Below are positions 1 through 6,881 of a DNA stretch of 8,746 bases, in pieces. How positions within the stretch are numbered: position 1 is the stretch's first letter; every line of letters starts with the position of its first letter. The stretch is from Desulfobacteraceae bacterium UBA5623 (GTDB lineage Bacteria; Desulfobacterota; DSM-4660; Desulfatiglandales; Desulfatiglandaceae). The stretch covers positions 1 through 8,746 of the forward strand of contig DIKH01000041.1 in assembly GCA_002424495.1 (NCBI GenBank), written 5' to 3'. Below the pieces are notes generated by a model that saw nothing but the letters and a program-made list of their open reading frames with translations, was not told where the DNA came from and searched no databases. A program made the translations under genes and the position numbers.

Positions 1-1341
1 CCTTGTAATGTCCCTGGGAAAAAGGTCCGTATCCTTGATGAATACGCCGCCGAGGGAAAGATTGATAATCAGGGACGACAAGAGTTTCTTGGACCATTTG
101 GGGTTTAGTCCTATCAGCTCAAGCCAGACCCGGATATTCTGGATGTGGTTTGGATTTACCCTGATCTGCCAGTCATCTCCTACTCCCTTGATATCAGGGA
201 ATTGAAACCCGATTGATACAACCGAATCAATGAACATGTCCACCAGGTCGCCTTCATCGGTTTTGTAAACCCCGTGACCCATGTTCATAATACAGCTCAA
301 GGTAGTGCCGGGGAAATTTCCGGTGCTAGATTTCAGCATGACAAAGGTCTTGTCCAGGAAACTCTTAATTACCTGGATGTCTTCATTGCTGATCAGCCAG
401 GCAAGAGTCCTGTTTATATCCCTTAAGGCCTCCTCATGGATAGAAGAAAGGCCTTTGTTATTCATGATATGGAGGAGAAAGATCAGCTTCCACTGGTTTG
501 CCTGCCTATCATTTACAACTGCATGGATTATTTTCTGAGGGATACTTCTGTAGATTGATACGATCTGGCCGTAGCCTGGCATCTCAATCAGCTGCTCCAA
601 GGTCTTCCTTGCCCCCTCATCCGAGCCACGAAACAGCTCTTCAATCTTGTCTCTGTACATTGTCAGTCGTTTGTGCGAGATGGTCTCAAATATCTCTTTT
701 AGAGCACTGTCACTAATCGCCGGGCCGGAGCCGGCTTCAAACCCTGCAAGTGGGTCACTATTCTTTAACCAGTAATTATATGTGTAGCTGTAATATCTGT
801 GCAGGACTCTGTTGATCGGGCCAAATATGGGGCCGTCGGTGACTGCCCGGCAAAAAATCGCCCCAATCTTATTTAACTGATAAAAACTTTTCACAAAAAG
901 GAAAAAAAACTCGTCAGGACAATGGGTAATACGGTCAAAGGCATAATCAAGGACCCAAATGAACCTTTCGAGGTCAGTGTCTGAATCCTTGATGATTTTT
1001 TGCATGAAGAAAAGCAGATTATCTGCTGCGTCAATCCTCACATTCTCTGCGCCGGATGACTCAATGGCCTCGAAAAATATTTCCGCATAAAGCTTGGCGG
1101 CTTCCGGCCCCTTGGGGTGAGCCTTTATAACATATAGATAATTTAGGGAGAAGTTTCTGGCCTCCTGGACAATAAACTCCCAGTTTTTGTATGGATGGCA
1201 CATCTCTTCCAAAAAGGTCTGCAACCCCTTCCTGACGCCGTAGAATTTCTCCATGACCTCGTTTAGGATCTCATACCTCTTGTCAATAACTACGCATACC
1301 TGGCTTAAGGCAATGTTCACCTCAAGGGCTTTTGATGGCAT
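1..1341 (-). CDS. Uncharacterised large protein, N-terminal 447 residues, runs off left edge
   Basis: The frame is open from an ATG at 1341 to the window edge (447 codons, no stop), so the C-terminus is missing. The protein begins MPSKALEVNIALSQVCVVID and looks like a soluble, mainly helical protein rich in Leu, Ile, Phe and Tyr. There is no signal peptide or transmembrane stretch, and I see no catalytic motif in this part. The start lies 4 bp after the stop of the upstream kinase, with an AGGGGA ribosome-binding sequence inside the end of that gene, so the two are probably translationally coupled. A nearby ATG at 1349 is in another frame. I do not recognise the family with certainty. My weak recollection is that proteins with this kind of N-terminus in Desulfobacterota continue into a PEP/pyruvate-binding (PPDK_N-like) dikinase domain, which would suit a glucan locus. 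That part is inference, because no such domain is visible within the window. The reality of the gene is well supported; its function is open. Confidence 0.85.
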   Translation of the reverse strand, partial: MPSKALEVNIALSQVCVVIDKRYEILNEVMEKFYGVRKGLQTFLEEMCHPYKNWEFIVQEARNFSLNYLYVIKAHPKGPEAAKLYAEIFFEAIESSGAENVRIDAADNLLFFMQKIIKDSDTDLERFIWVLDYAFDRITHCPDEFFFLFVKSFYQLNKIGAIFCRAVTDGPIFGPINRVLHRYYSYTYNYWLKNSDPLAGFEAGSGPAISDSALKEIFETISHKRLTMYRDKIEELFRGSDEGARKTLEQLIEMPGYGQIVSIYRSIPQKIIHAVVNDRQANQWKLIFLLHIMNNKGLSSIHEEALRDINRTLAWLISNEDIQVIKSFLDKTFVMLKSSTGNFPGTTLSCIMNMGHGVYKTDEGDLVDMFIDSVVSIGFQFPDIKGVGDDWQIRVNPNHIQNIRVWLELIGLNPKWSKKLLSSLIINLSLGGVFIKDTDLFPRDITR

Positions 1342-1345
1342 TGCT

Positions 1346-2866
1346 TCATTCCCCTGCTGGCAGCGGTCTGTTTAAGTTGGGTTGGTCAGAAAACATATCT
1401 GTACCGATATTATGTATCACTGCCTTTTTCTGATCTATTTTGGGTATACACACAGTGAATATCGCATAATCACCTTTTTGCACAAAAGACAAAAGCCCTC
1501 CCATATCCTTGAGCAAGCGATAACAAAGAGGGAGCCCTATGCTCTGCCCACCTTCGGCAAAGGGCATGAACAGCGTTTCCGGCTGGTTCACAGGCAGACC
1601 GGGAGCCTGATTCTTGAATTCGATGCGGAGTTCCTGATCATTTTCATAGGCGCTGATGATTAGCGATCCGCCCTGCTCCATAGCCTTAGCAGCGTTTCGG
1701 ATCAGATTTATAAAGATCTGGGTCAGCACCTCAGGATCTGCATAGACAAAGGGCAGTTTTGGTGCAAGGTCCAGTCTGCATTCGATCCGTTTTTTTTCTG
1801 TCTCAGGAGATAACAGAGCCAGACAGTTGGTAATAATAGTGCCTATGGCGCATTTTTTGGGGTTAATTTCAACAGGCTCGAGATAGTTCCTGATTCTGGA
1901 AAGTATTTTTTCCAGCCGTTCTGATTCGTTTAATATTATCTCACATTCACGCAGATCCGGAAATTTTTGCTTGAGGCGCTGAGCAAAACCACCGATGGAG
2001 ACCAGCGGGTTGCGGATTTCATGGGCGACCTCAGCGGCAATGGCGCCAAGGGTCTTTAACTTTTCTCTCTGCACCAGGGTCTTTTCAAGGAAGACCCGGT
2101 CACTGATATCCAGGACAAAGCCCTCCAGACGCTCATCCCCTGTCCCCGGTCCATGGCTGGGCAAAGGTATGGATTTCATTATTGTATGTATTTCATAGCC
2201 GTCTCTGTGCAAAAACCTGCACTCCATTGACATTGGAGAACCAGAGCTGAATGCAAACAGAAACATCTTCCTTGCCTCATCACGATCATCCGGATGAATA
2301 CGACCCAGGAACCAGTCTGTGGACTCCATGGCCTCGTCAGGACCATAACCCAGCATATCAAAACATGCCTTATTGATGAAGTCCAGTTGAAAATTGGTGC
2401 TCAATACAAATATGAGCAGAGGTATGTTCTGTACGAGCTGGAAATGACGCTGTTCCGCAATTCTGATCTGCTCTCTCAAAGACTGCCTTTCCTGAAAACG
2501 CTTAAGACAAAGGCTGAATTCGCTGACGCTGATCGGTTTTTTGAGAAAGTCATAGGCCCCGATTTTGATAGCCTGCACCGCATTATCAAGAGACCCATAA
2601 CCTGTGACAAACACAAATTCACACATTGGGTCGTCTTTTTTCAATATCGAAGCCAGTTCAAGTCCGCTCATTTCCGGCAGATTGATATCTATAAAGGCCA
2701 TACTGATGGGATGCAGCTTGAATAAGGATAAGGCCTCTCCACCATCGTTGCAGACTATTGGATTGTAGCCTTCCGCCTCAAGAGCTATGGCCAGAAGTCT
2801 GCATATAGAGGGCTCATCGTCAACTACAAGGATATTATTACTGCCGGATTTTACTATGTCTGTCAT
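1346..2866 (-). CDS. REC-PAS-histidine kinase hybrid sensor
   Basis: This is a soluble two-component signalling protein of 506 residues. Residues about 10-115 are a receiver domain, with the acidic pair Asp16/Asp17, phosphoacceptor Asp60 (FIDINLP), Thr88 and Lys110 (KKP). A PAS domain follows at about 140-260 (typical HPDDR and RFLHRDG stretches). Next comes a HisKA dimerisation domain with His281 in AAEVAHEIRNPL, then a HATPase_c domain with N-box Asn390 (NLIRNAAKAM) and the FMPF motif. The G1 box reads NQAPGLP where DNGPGIP is usual, so the adenine-binding Asp (position 418) is Asn. The G2 box is GQSIGLPL, with its middle Gly replaced by Ser. No membrane segment is seen, so it would sense a cytoplasmic signal or be phosphorylated through its own receiver. 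I chose the ATG at 2866 over an in-frame ATG at 2896 because a very strong ribosome-binding site lies 5 nt before it. The start overlaps the end of glgA by 29 bp. Its partner is unknown. Confidence 0.93.
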   Translation of the reverse strand: MTDIVKSGSNNILVVDDEPSICRLLAIALEAEGYNPIVCNDGGEALSLFKLHPISMAFIDINLPEMSGLELASILKKDDPMCEFVFVTGYGSLDNAVQAIKIGAYDFLKKPISVSEFSLCLKRFQERQSLREQIRIAEQRHFQLVQNIPLLIFVLSTNFQLDFINKACFDMLGYGPDEAMESTDWFLGRIHPDDRDEARKMFLFAFSSGSPMSMECRFLHRDGYEIHTIMKSIPLPSHGPGTGDERLEGFVLDISDRVFLEKTLVQREKLKTLGAIAAEVAHEIRNPLVSIGGFAQRLKQKFPDLRECEIILNESERLEKILSRIRNYLEPVEINPKKCAIGTIITNCLALLSPETEKKRIECRLDLAPKLPFVYADPEVLTQIFINLIRNAAKAMEQGGSLIISAYENDQELRIEFKNQAPGLPVNQPETLFMPFAEGGQSIGLPLCYRLLKDMGGLLSFVQKGDYAIFTVCIPKIDQKKAVIHNIGTDMFSDQPNLNRPLPAGE

Positions 2867-4409
2867 TGACGTCACCTCCTCGGGGATATGAAGCATCTGT
2901 GTTGATCAAAGGACGTTTCAACATCTTTTCATAGAGACCGACGTACTGACTGGCGGTGACAGCATGTTTGAAGGACTCTGCACTTTGGGTCATTATCCGT
3001 TCTATCTGATGTCTCTTAAAATCAGCTATCTTGTTATGGAAAAGCATTGCCTGGCTGATGGCCCGGAAGAGGCCGCCGGCGTCATGGGTTTCAAAGAGGA
3101 AGCCATTGCCCTCGTCTTTTTCTATATCAAGATGCCGGATGGTGTCATGAATACCTCCGGTATTATGCGCCACAGGTAAGGCGCCATAGATAGCCCCTAT
3201 CATCTGAGCGAGCCCACAGGGCTCAAACAGTGATGGCATAAGGACAAAATCTGCTGCGCCGTATGCCAGTCGGGAGAGCCGCTCTTCAAAGCCGCAGACA
3301 GCAACCCTGTCAACAAGGTTGTGGACCCGCACAATCTTTTTAAAATGTTCTTTGAACTCTCCATCTGCAACAAAGACTATTTGCAGCTTCTGCGACCAAA
3401 AGGAAGAGACAACATCATGAAGAATTTGGGCCATGAGCCTGCAACCCTTTTGAACCGCATCAAGCCTGGAAGGCCAGAAAAAAAGCGGCGCCCTGACATC
3501 TTTGACCAGGCCCAGGGCCTCTTGAAGAAACCGCTTGTTTTTCTGTTTGGCCCTTACATGGTCTCTTGGGCCATACCGACAGATAAGGGTCTTATCCTTT
3601 TGTGGGTCATAGGATGGATCAGGGGCGTTTAATATGCCGGCAGCGCATCCTGCCTCAACCTTGTTGGTCAACTCCTTACGAATCTGTTCCTTTATAAATA
3701 GATGACGGCCATTAAGGATTTCATCCAGGAATGTAGGGCTTACAGTGTTTACAAAATGGGCGGCAGAGATGCCGCTTGTGAGGAAATCCACCGGGTGATA
3801 TTTCCTGGCGCTCTCATAGGTTGATGGTGTGTGTTCAAAAAACAGGTGGGGCCAAAACGAGGCTGCATCAATTCCTCCGGCCTCTATATGGGACATAGGG
3901 CATTTTACAGTGTGGATGTTATGGATTGTAAACAGGCATGGTATGCCAAGAGTCCTTGCCATGGCTGGGATCAGTCCCGTCATCCAGTCGTTGCAATGAA
4001 TCAGATCGGGCTGTATCCGCGGTATAATATTGTTAATGACCTCCCGCTGGAAAGCGAGGGCGATCCTGGCGTTTTCCGCCTTATAATCAGAGTAGACGCT
4101 CTGGAGATTTAAAAAGGCCCTGTCTTCTGCCAGGTGTATTCTTTCCCCTGGGATCTTGTGCCTGATTGTATTTAACTCCTTAAGCATGAATGGAGCAACC
4201 TTGGAAGCAAAAACAGAGCGGTAATCTGGCAGGGCGACATGAACATCAGCCCCTTGCTCGAACAGGGCATTTATCAGCGCGGCTGAAACATCGGCCAGGC
4301 CCCCTGCCTTTGCGGAAAAACCGTTTACGATATCGCCCATTCCCATAGGCAGGTAGGTGATTTCAGGTGTGACGACAAGGATGCGCGGATTTGATAGAGC
4401 ATTGTTCAC
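2838..4409 (-). CDS. glgA: Glycogen/starch synthase (GT5 family)
   Basis: This enzyme transfers glucose from ADP-glucose (possibly UDP-glucose) to the non-reducing end of an alpha-1,4-glucan in the cytoplasm. The 523-residue protein has the GT-B layout. An N-terminal Rossmann strand (PRILVVTPEITYLP) is followed by the KAGGLADV nucleotide-sugar motif with Lys34. Then come LIHCNDWMTGL (the HxHDW-like element) and TIHN. The C-terminal domain carries PSRLDAVQKG, with the conserved Arg and Lys, and MPSLFEPCGLAQ with catalytic-site Glu396, followed by NTGGIHDT. Compared with E. coli GlgA (about 477 aa), about 12 residues are inserted just before the KxGGL motif, and the total is about 45 residues longer. 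I chose GTG at 4409 because AGGAG lies 9 nt upstream and the alternative TTG at 4439 has nothing comparable. It is the second gene of the minus-strand run and its 3' end overlaps the next kinase. No glgC or glgB is in the window. Confidence 0.95.
   Translation of the reverse strand: MNNALSNPRILVVTPEITYLPMGMGDIVNGFSAKAGGLADVSAALINALFEQGADVHVALPDYRSVFASKVAPFMLKELNTIRHKIPGERIHLAEDRAFLNLQSVYSDYKAENARIALAFQREVINNIIPRIQPDLIHCNDWMTGLIPAMARTLGIPCLFTIHNIHTVKCPMSHIEAGGIDAASFWPHLFFEHTPSTYESARKYHPVDFLTSGISAAHFVNTVSPTFLDEILNGRHLFIKEQIRKELTNKVEAGCAAGILNAPDPSYDPQKDKTLICRYGPRDHVRAKQKNKRFLQEALGLVKDVRAPLFFWPSRLDAVQKGCRLMAQILHDVVSSFWSQKLQIVFVADGEFKEHFKKIVRVHNLVDRVAVCGFEERLSRLAYGAADFVLMPSLFEPCGLAQMIGAIYGALPVAHNTGGIHDTIRHLDIEKDEGNGFLFETHDAGGLFRAISQAMLFHNKIADFKRHQIERIMTQSAESFKHAVTASQYVGLYEKMLKRPLINTDASYPRGGDVNDRHSKIRQ
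2872..2880 (-). promoter_or_regulatory. Strong ribosome-binding site setting the kinase start
   Basis: On the minus strand, AGGAGGTGA lies 5 nt before the ATG at 2866. It is close to a perfect anti-SD complement, so it fixes the start of the REC-PAS kinase at 2866. It sits inside the last codons or just upstream of the glgA stop region, which implies re-initiation by ribosomes finishing glgA. Confidence 0.85.
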
Positions 4410-4418
4410 AGTGATACG

Positions 4419-4423
4419 CTCCT
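4419..4423 (-). promoter_or_regulatory. Ribosome-binding site supporting the GTG start of glgA
   Basis: The minus strand reads AGGAG, then 9 nt, then GTG at 4409. The next in-frame start candidate upstream is TTG at 4439, which has no purine-rich stretch at a suitable distance. This makes the GTG the preferred start and gives MNNALSNPRILVV as the N-terminus. Confidence 0.7.
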
Positions 4424-4449
4424 GAGGCGTTTTAAACAATTCTGGTTAT

Positions 4450-4502
4450 GCCCAAGGCAAGGCCTGAATATGGAATGCCGAAATTCCAGGTCAGTTCTGG
4501 GC
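4450..4502 (-). repeat. Nested inverted repeat in the gap before glgA
   Basis: In the 99-bp gap between the receiver gene and glgA, three pairs of arms are nested around one centre. TGGAAT (4471-4476) pairs with ATTCCA (4483-4488), CTGA (4464-4467) with TCAG (4491-4494), and GCCCA (4450-4454) with TGGGC (4498-4502). The outer loops are asymmetric (9 and 3 nt). Transcribed as minus-strand RNA it could form a bulged hairpin of about 50 nt ending about 40 nt before the glgA start. No T tract follows, so it is not a standard intrinsic terminator. It could be an mRNA processing or stability element or a leader control; that is inference. Confidence 0.45.
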
Positions 4503-4508
4503 GGGTCC

Positions 4509-4922
4509 TTAATTAGATAATTCAGCGCCGGACAATATGGATTGGAGTAGCGCCAGGACTGCATTTGCAACAGATGGTGAGCCTTTTGAAAAAAAATAAT
4601 CCGCCCCAGATTCCGTTGCAGCCCTTCGGTATTCAGGCATGTCATAACTTGTAAGGATGACAACAACAATATCAGGATAAGCTATTTTGACCTTTCTGGT
4701 CAATTCCAAACCGCTCTCCCCGGGCAATTTTATGTCGAAGAAGACAATATCAGGTAAAAAATTACTAATTATCTTCAAGGCCTCAGGGCCATCTTCTGCC
4801 TCAGCTACCTCCATGAATGGAAACTGGTAAGACAGGAGGTCGACAAGGATCTGTCGGAAGGTGGAATTATCCTCAACAACAAGCGCGCGATACATCTTGA
4901 TCATTTTCCTTTCAATATCCAT
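4509..4922 (-). CDS. Stand-alone receiver-domain response regulator (CheY-like)
   Basis: This is a single REC domain of up to 137 residues with no output domain. Visible residues are the acidic pair Glu17/Asp18 (VVEDN), phosphoacceptor Asp63 in FFDIKLPG, Thr91 in ILTSYD and Lys113 in FFSKGSP. The Lys is followed by Gly rather than Pro, as in NarL-like receivers. It could act as a phosphate relay or sink, or bind a partner protein; the sequence does not say which. The start is uncertain. ATG codons lie at 4922, 4904 and 4895, and the receiver fold would be complete from the last (MYRALVVEDN). For the first, AAGGA lies 14 nt upstream, which is long. For the last, AAAGGA lies about 11 nt upstream. 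It is the first gene of the minus-strand run, 99 bp before glgA, and divergent from the LuxR-type regulator. Candidate phosphodonors are the kinases at 1346 and 5711. Confidence 0.9.
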   Translation of the reverse strand: MDIERKMIKMYRALVVEDNSTFRQILVDLLSYQFPFMEVAEAEDGPEALKIISNFLPDIVFFDIKLPGESGLELTRKVKIAYPDIVVVILTSYDMPEYRRAATESGADYFFSKGSPSVANAVLALLQSILSGAELSN

Positions 4923-5064
4923 TTAAAAGGATATATTCCTTCTTTACGACGCGGATACATTATGGTAAATAAGATAAAGTCCGTATTTTAAAAAAGAAAA
5001 GGCTGTATTTTCACCGGGCGGGCGGGGCCTTGCCGGGCAACCTACATATTCAAACGCCGATAAT
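4923..5064. promoter_or_regulatory. Divergent intergenic region between two response regulators
   Basis: This 142-bp AT-rich spacer must hold promoters for the leftward receiver-glgA run and the rightward LuxR-type gene. A striking GC-rich island (5014-5038) interrupts it, with CCGGGC at both ends. I see no clear sigma-70 promoter on either strand. On the minus strand CATAAT (about 4957-4962) could be a -10 box, but it has no fitting -35. A short inverted repeat AAGGA/TCCTT (4927-4931 and 4937-4941) lies next to the possible ribosome-binding site of the receiver gene. Confidence 0.5.
5019..5033 (+). promoter_or_regulatory. Possible sigma-54 (-24/-12) promoter for the LuxR-type gene
   Basis: CGGGCGGGGCCTTGC has the invariant GG and GC dinucleotides 10 bp apart and a full TTGC at the -12 side. 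The rest of the -24 block (TGGCAC) is poorly matched. The start site would fall near 5045, leaving a leader of about 20 nt before the ATG at 5065. The GC richness of this stretch makes a chance match plausible, so this is only a candidate. No enhancer-binding protein gene is in the window. Confidence 0.2.
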
Positions 5065-5721
5065 ATGAAAAAGAGATGCCGGATAGTGATTGCCGAAGAT
5101 CACACCATTCTCAGAGAAGGGTTACGGGCATTACTGTGCACTGAGCCTGATTTTGAAATAGTCGGTGAGGCCCAGGATGGGCGAGAGGCTGTCCGTAGTG
5201 TACAAAGCCTTGTGCCGGATCTTGTCCTGATGGATCTGTCCATGCCCAAGATGGATGGTCTTTCTGCAATAAAGGAGATTAAAAAAACAAGACCTGAGAC
5301 AAAAATAATCGCCCTTACTGTCCACAAGACAGATGAATATGTCTTATGGGCGCTTCAATCCGGGGTTGACGGATATGTCTTGAAGGACGCTTCTCGCACG
5401 GAGCTGGCGATGGCCATAAAAAATGTATTGGATGGAAAGCGTTACTTGAGCCCCGACATTTCCGGAAAGGTCATAGAAGGGTATCTGGAAGGAAAAGGTG
5501 TCATAAAGACCAAATCAACATGGGATTTTCTCACAGAGCGTGAGAGAGAAATCCTGAAGCTCATTGCCGAGGGATACAAGAACAGAGAGATTGCCGAATA
5601 TTTGTGCATAAGTCAGAAGACCGCAGAGAAACATCGCTCAAACCTGATGCGGAAACTGGATGTCCACAATACTGCGGCCTTGACGGCCTTTGCCGTGGAC
5701 AAGGGTTTGGTCAGCAAATAA
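5065..5721 (+). CDS. NarL/LuxR-family DNA-binding response regulator
   Basis: This is a transcription regulator of 218 residues, the usual length for the NarL/FixJ class. The receiver (residues 4-120) has the acidic pair Glu11/Asp12 (IAEDH), phosphoacceptor Asp57 (VLMDLSMP), Thr85 and Lys107 (VLKDAS). A linker of about 30 residues leads to a GerE/LuxR helix-turn-helix at about 155-212, starting LTEREREIL. Its recognition helix SQKTAEKHRSNLMRKL is the near-universal NarL-type sequence. No good ribosome-binding site precedes the ATG, but no other start would keep the first beta strand intact. The stop overlaps by 11 bp the end of the convergent HisKA_3 kinase. That is the family that normally phosphorylates NarL-type regulators, so it is very likely the partner. 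Targets are unknown; the flanking divergent promoters of the receiver-glgA run and malQ are natural candidates, by inference from position only. Confidence 0.96.
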   Translation: MKKRCRIVIAEDHTILREGLRALLCTEPDFEIVGEAQDGREAVRSVQSLVPDLVLMDLSMPKMDGLSAIKEIKKTRPETKIIALTVHKTDEYVLWALQSGVDGYVLKDASRTELAMAIKNVLDGKRYLSPDISGKVIEGYLEGKGVIKTKSTWDFLTEREREILKLIAEGYKNREIAEYLCISQKTAEKHRSNLMRKLDVHNTAALTAFAVDKGLVSK

Positions 5722-6874
5722 CGCCGGTTGGCCACGATGCCTTAACCGTAGTCCCTGCCCCCTTAACAGACTCTATAAAAAAAGACCCTCCCGACAGCTC
5801 TGTCCTCTCCTTCATGCTGGTAAGGCCAAGCCCTTTGTTTGATTGCTCGGAGTTTAGGGCCTGTTCGACATCAAACCCCCCGCCATTGTCATTAATTGTC
5901 AGGTGAATCCTGCCATCTGCCTGTTTGAGGGACAGATTCACAAGATTCGCCTCACTGTGTTTTGCAATGTTGTTTAATGATTCCTGCATGATCCTGAAGA
6001 TGACGATCTTAAGAGGATTAACTACTTCCTTTTCCTCAATATCAATAAATTTATCTATGTTTACCCATGAGCAGGTCTTTTCAAATTCCTGACACAACCA
6101 TGACACTGTCGGCAGTATGCCGAGGTTATCCAGCATTGCAGGCCTGAGGTTCCTCGATAACCTTCGGATCTCCTCCACGGCTCCTTGTGATATGACAATG
6201 ATGGACTCCAGTGATTTTTTTACCTCGGAGTTGTCTTTGTTTTCAAGAAGCTGCATATGGGCGATCTCTGCTCTCATCTTTATAGCGCTTACTGTCTGTG
6301 CAATCCCGTCATGGAGTTCCGCGCCGATTCTTTTGCTTTCATTTTCATGGATGTTTATCAGCTGGGAAGAAAGCCGCCGAAGCTCCGTTCTGGATTTCTT
6401 GAGGGCGTTTTCCGCCCTCTTTCGTATGGTTATGTCACGGTCCATACCCCGATAACCTGCCAACTTTCCATCGGGATCAAAAAAAGGCCTGCCGCTGGTC
6501 TCAAGGATTACCATATGGCCGTTCTTGTGGATGCGGACGTTTTCTTTTGCAATAAAAGGCCTTGCTTTGCCGGCAAGTTTTTCGAAAGTGGCGGACATCC
6601 TTTCGGATTCTGCCTGTTCCATCATAGAGAAAAAAGGACTGCCGATAAGTTTTTCTGGTTTGTATCCCAGGATAGTATTTATGCTGGGGCTTACATAGGA
6701 ATAGATACCGTTTGAATCCACTTCCCATATCACGTCGTTTGCTGTTTCAACCATGGATCGGAATTTCTCTTCACTCACCCTCAGTGCTTTTTCCTCCTTT
6801 TTCTGTTTTGTTGACTCTTTTTTCAGTTCACTGACTTGCTGGAACAGTTCTTCATAGGTTGGTTTCCTGCCCAT
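5711..6874 (-). CDS. Soluble PAS sensor histidine kinase, NarX/DegS (HisKA_3) class
   Basis: The protein has 387 residues and no transmembrane segment, so it senses a cytoplasmic signal. It starts with a charged coiled-coil leader (PTYEELFQQVSELKKE, then KQKKEEKALR) typical of Desulfobacterota PAS kinases. A PAS domain follows at about 34-155 (FRSMVETANDVIWEVD, YVSPSINTILGY, GMDRDITIRKRAE). The HisKA_3 domain has His188 in ELHDGIAQTV and the family signature LRPAMLDNLGILPTVSWL (243-260). The HATPase_c domain has N-box Asn302 (QESLNNIAKHS), an intact G1 box with Asp329 (INDNGGGFD) and a G2 box GLGLTSMKER (348-357). All catalytic boxes look functional. The ATG at 6874 is preferred to an in-frame ATG at 6919 because GGAGG lies 7 nt before it. 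It converges on, and overlaps by 11 bp, the NarL-type regulator gene, its probable partner. The ligand cannot be told from the PAS sequence. Confidence 0.95.
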   Translation of the reverse strand: MGRKPTYEELFQQVSELKKESTKQKKEEKALRVSEEKFRSMVETANDVIWEVDSNGIYSYVSPSINTILGYKPEKLIGSPFFSMMEQAESERMSATFEKLAGKARPFIAKENVRIHKNGHMVILETSGRPFFDPDGKLAGYRGMDRDITIRKRAENALKKSRTELRRLSSQLINIHENESKRIGAELHDGIAQTVSAIKMRAEIAHMQLLENKDNSEVKKSLESIIVISQGAVEEIRRLSRNLRPAMLDNLGILPTVSWLCQEFEKTCSWVNIDKFIDIEEKEVVNPLKIVIFRIMQESLNNIAKHSEANLVNLSLKQADGRIHLTINDNGGGFDVEQALNSEQSNKGLGLTSMKERTELSGGSFFIESVKGAGTTVKASWPTGVIC

Positions 6875-6881
6875 TGTAAAA

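Noticed and set aside
8..716. Three overlapping plus-strand open frames (65-85 residues)
   Set aside because: They lie opposite a continuous 447-codon minus-strand frame, have low-complexity Ser/Leu-rich products and lack ribosome-binding sites.
1382..2725. Plus-strand open frames, including one of 143 residues at 2294-2725
   Set aside because: They are antisense to conserved REC, PAS and kinase domains and match no protein pattern.
2867..2896. Longer kinase start at the ATG at 2896
   Set aside because: The extra ten residues (MLHIPEEVTS) actually translate the strong Shine-Dalgarno region, and the internal ATG at 2866 has ideal spacing.
4410..4439. Longer glgA starting at TTG 4439
   Set aside because: It is a rare start codon without a Shine-Dalgarno sequence, while GTG at 4409 has AGGAG 9 nt upstream and gives the usual short N-terminus before the first beta strand.
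5701..5800. Search for a bidirectional terminator between the convergent kinase and regulator genes
   Set aside because: The coding regions overlap, and no stem followed by a T tract is visible near 5721; short GCC/GGC pairs there are too weak.
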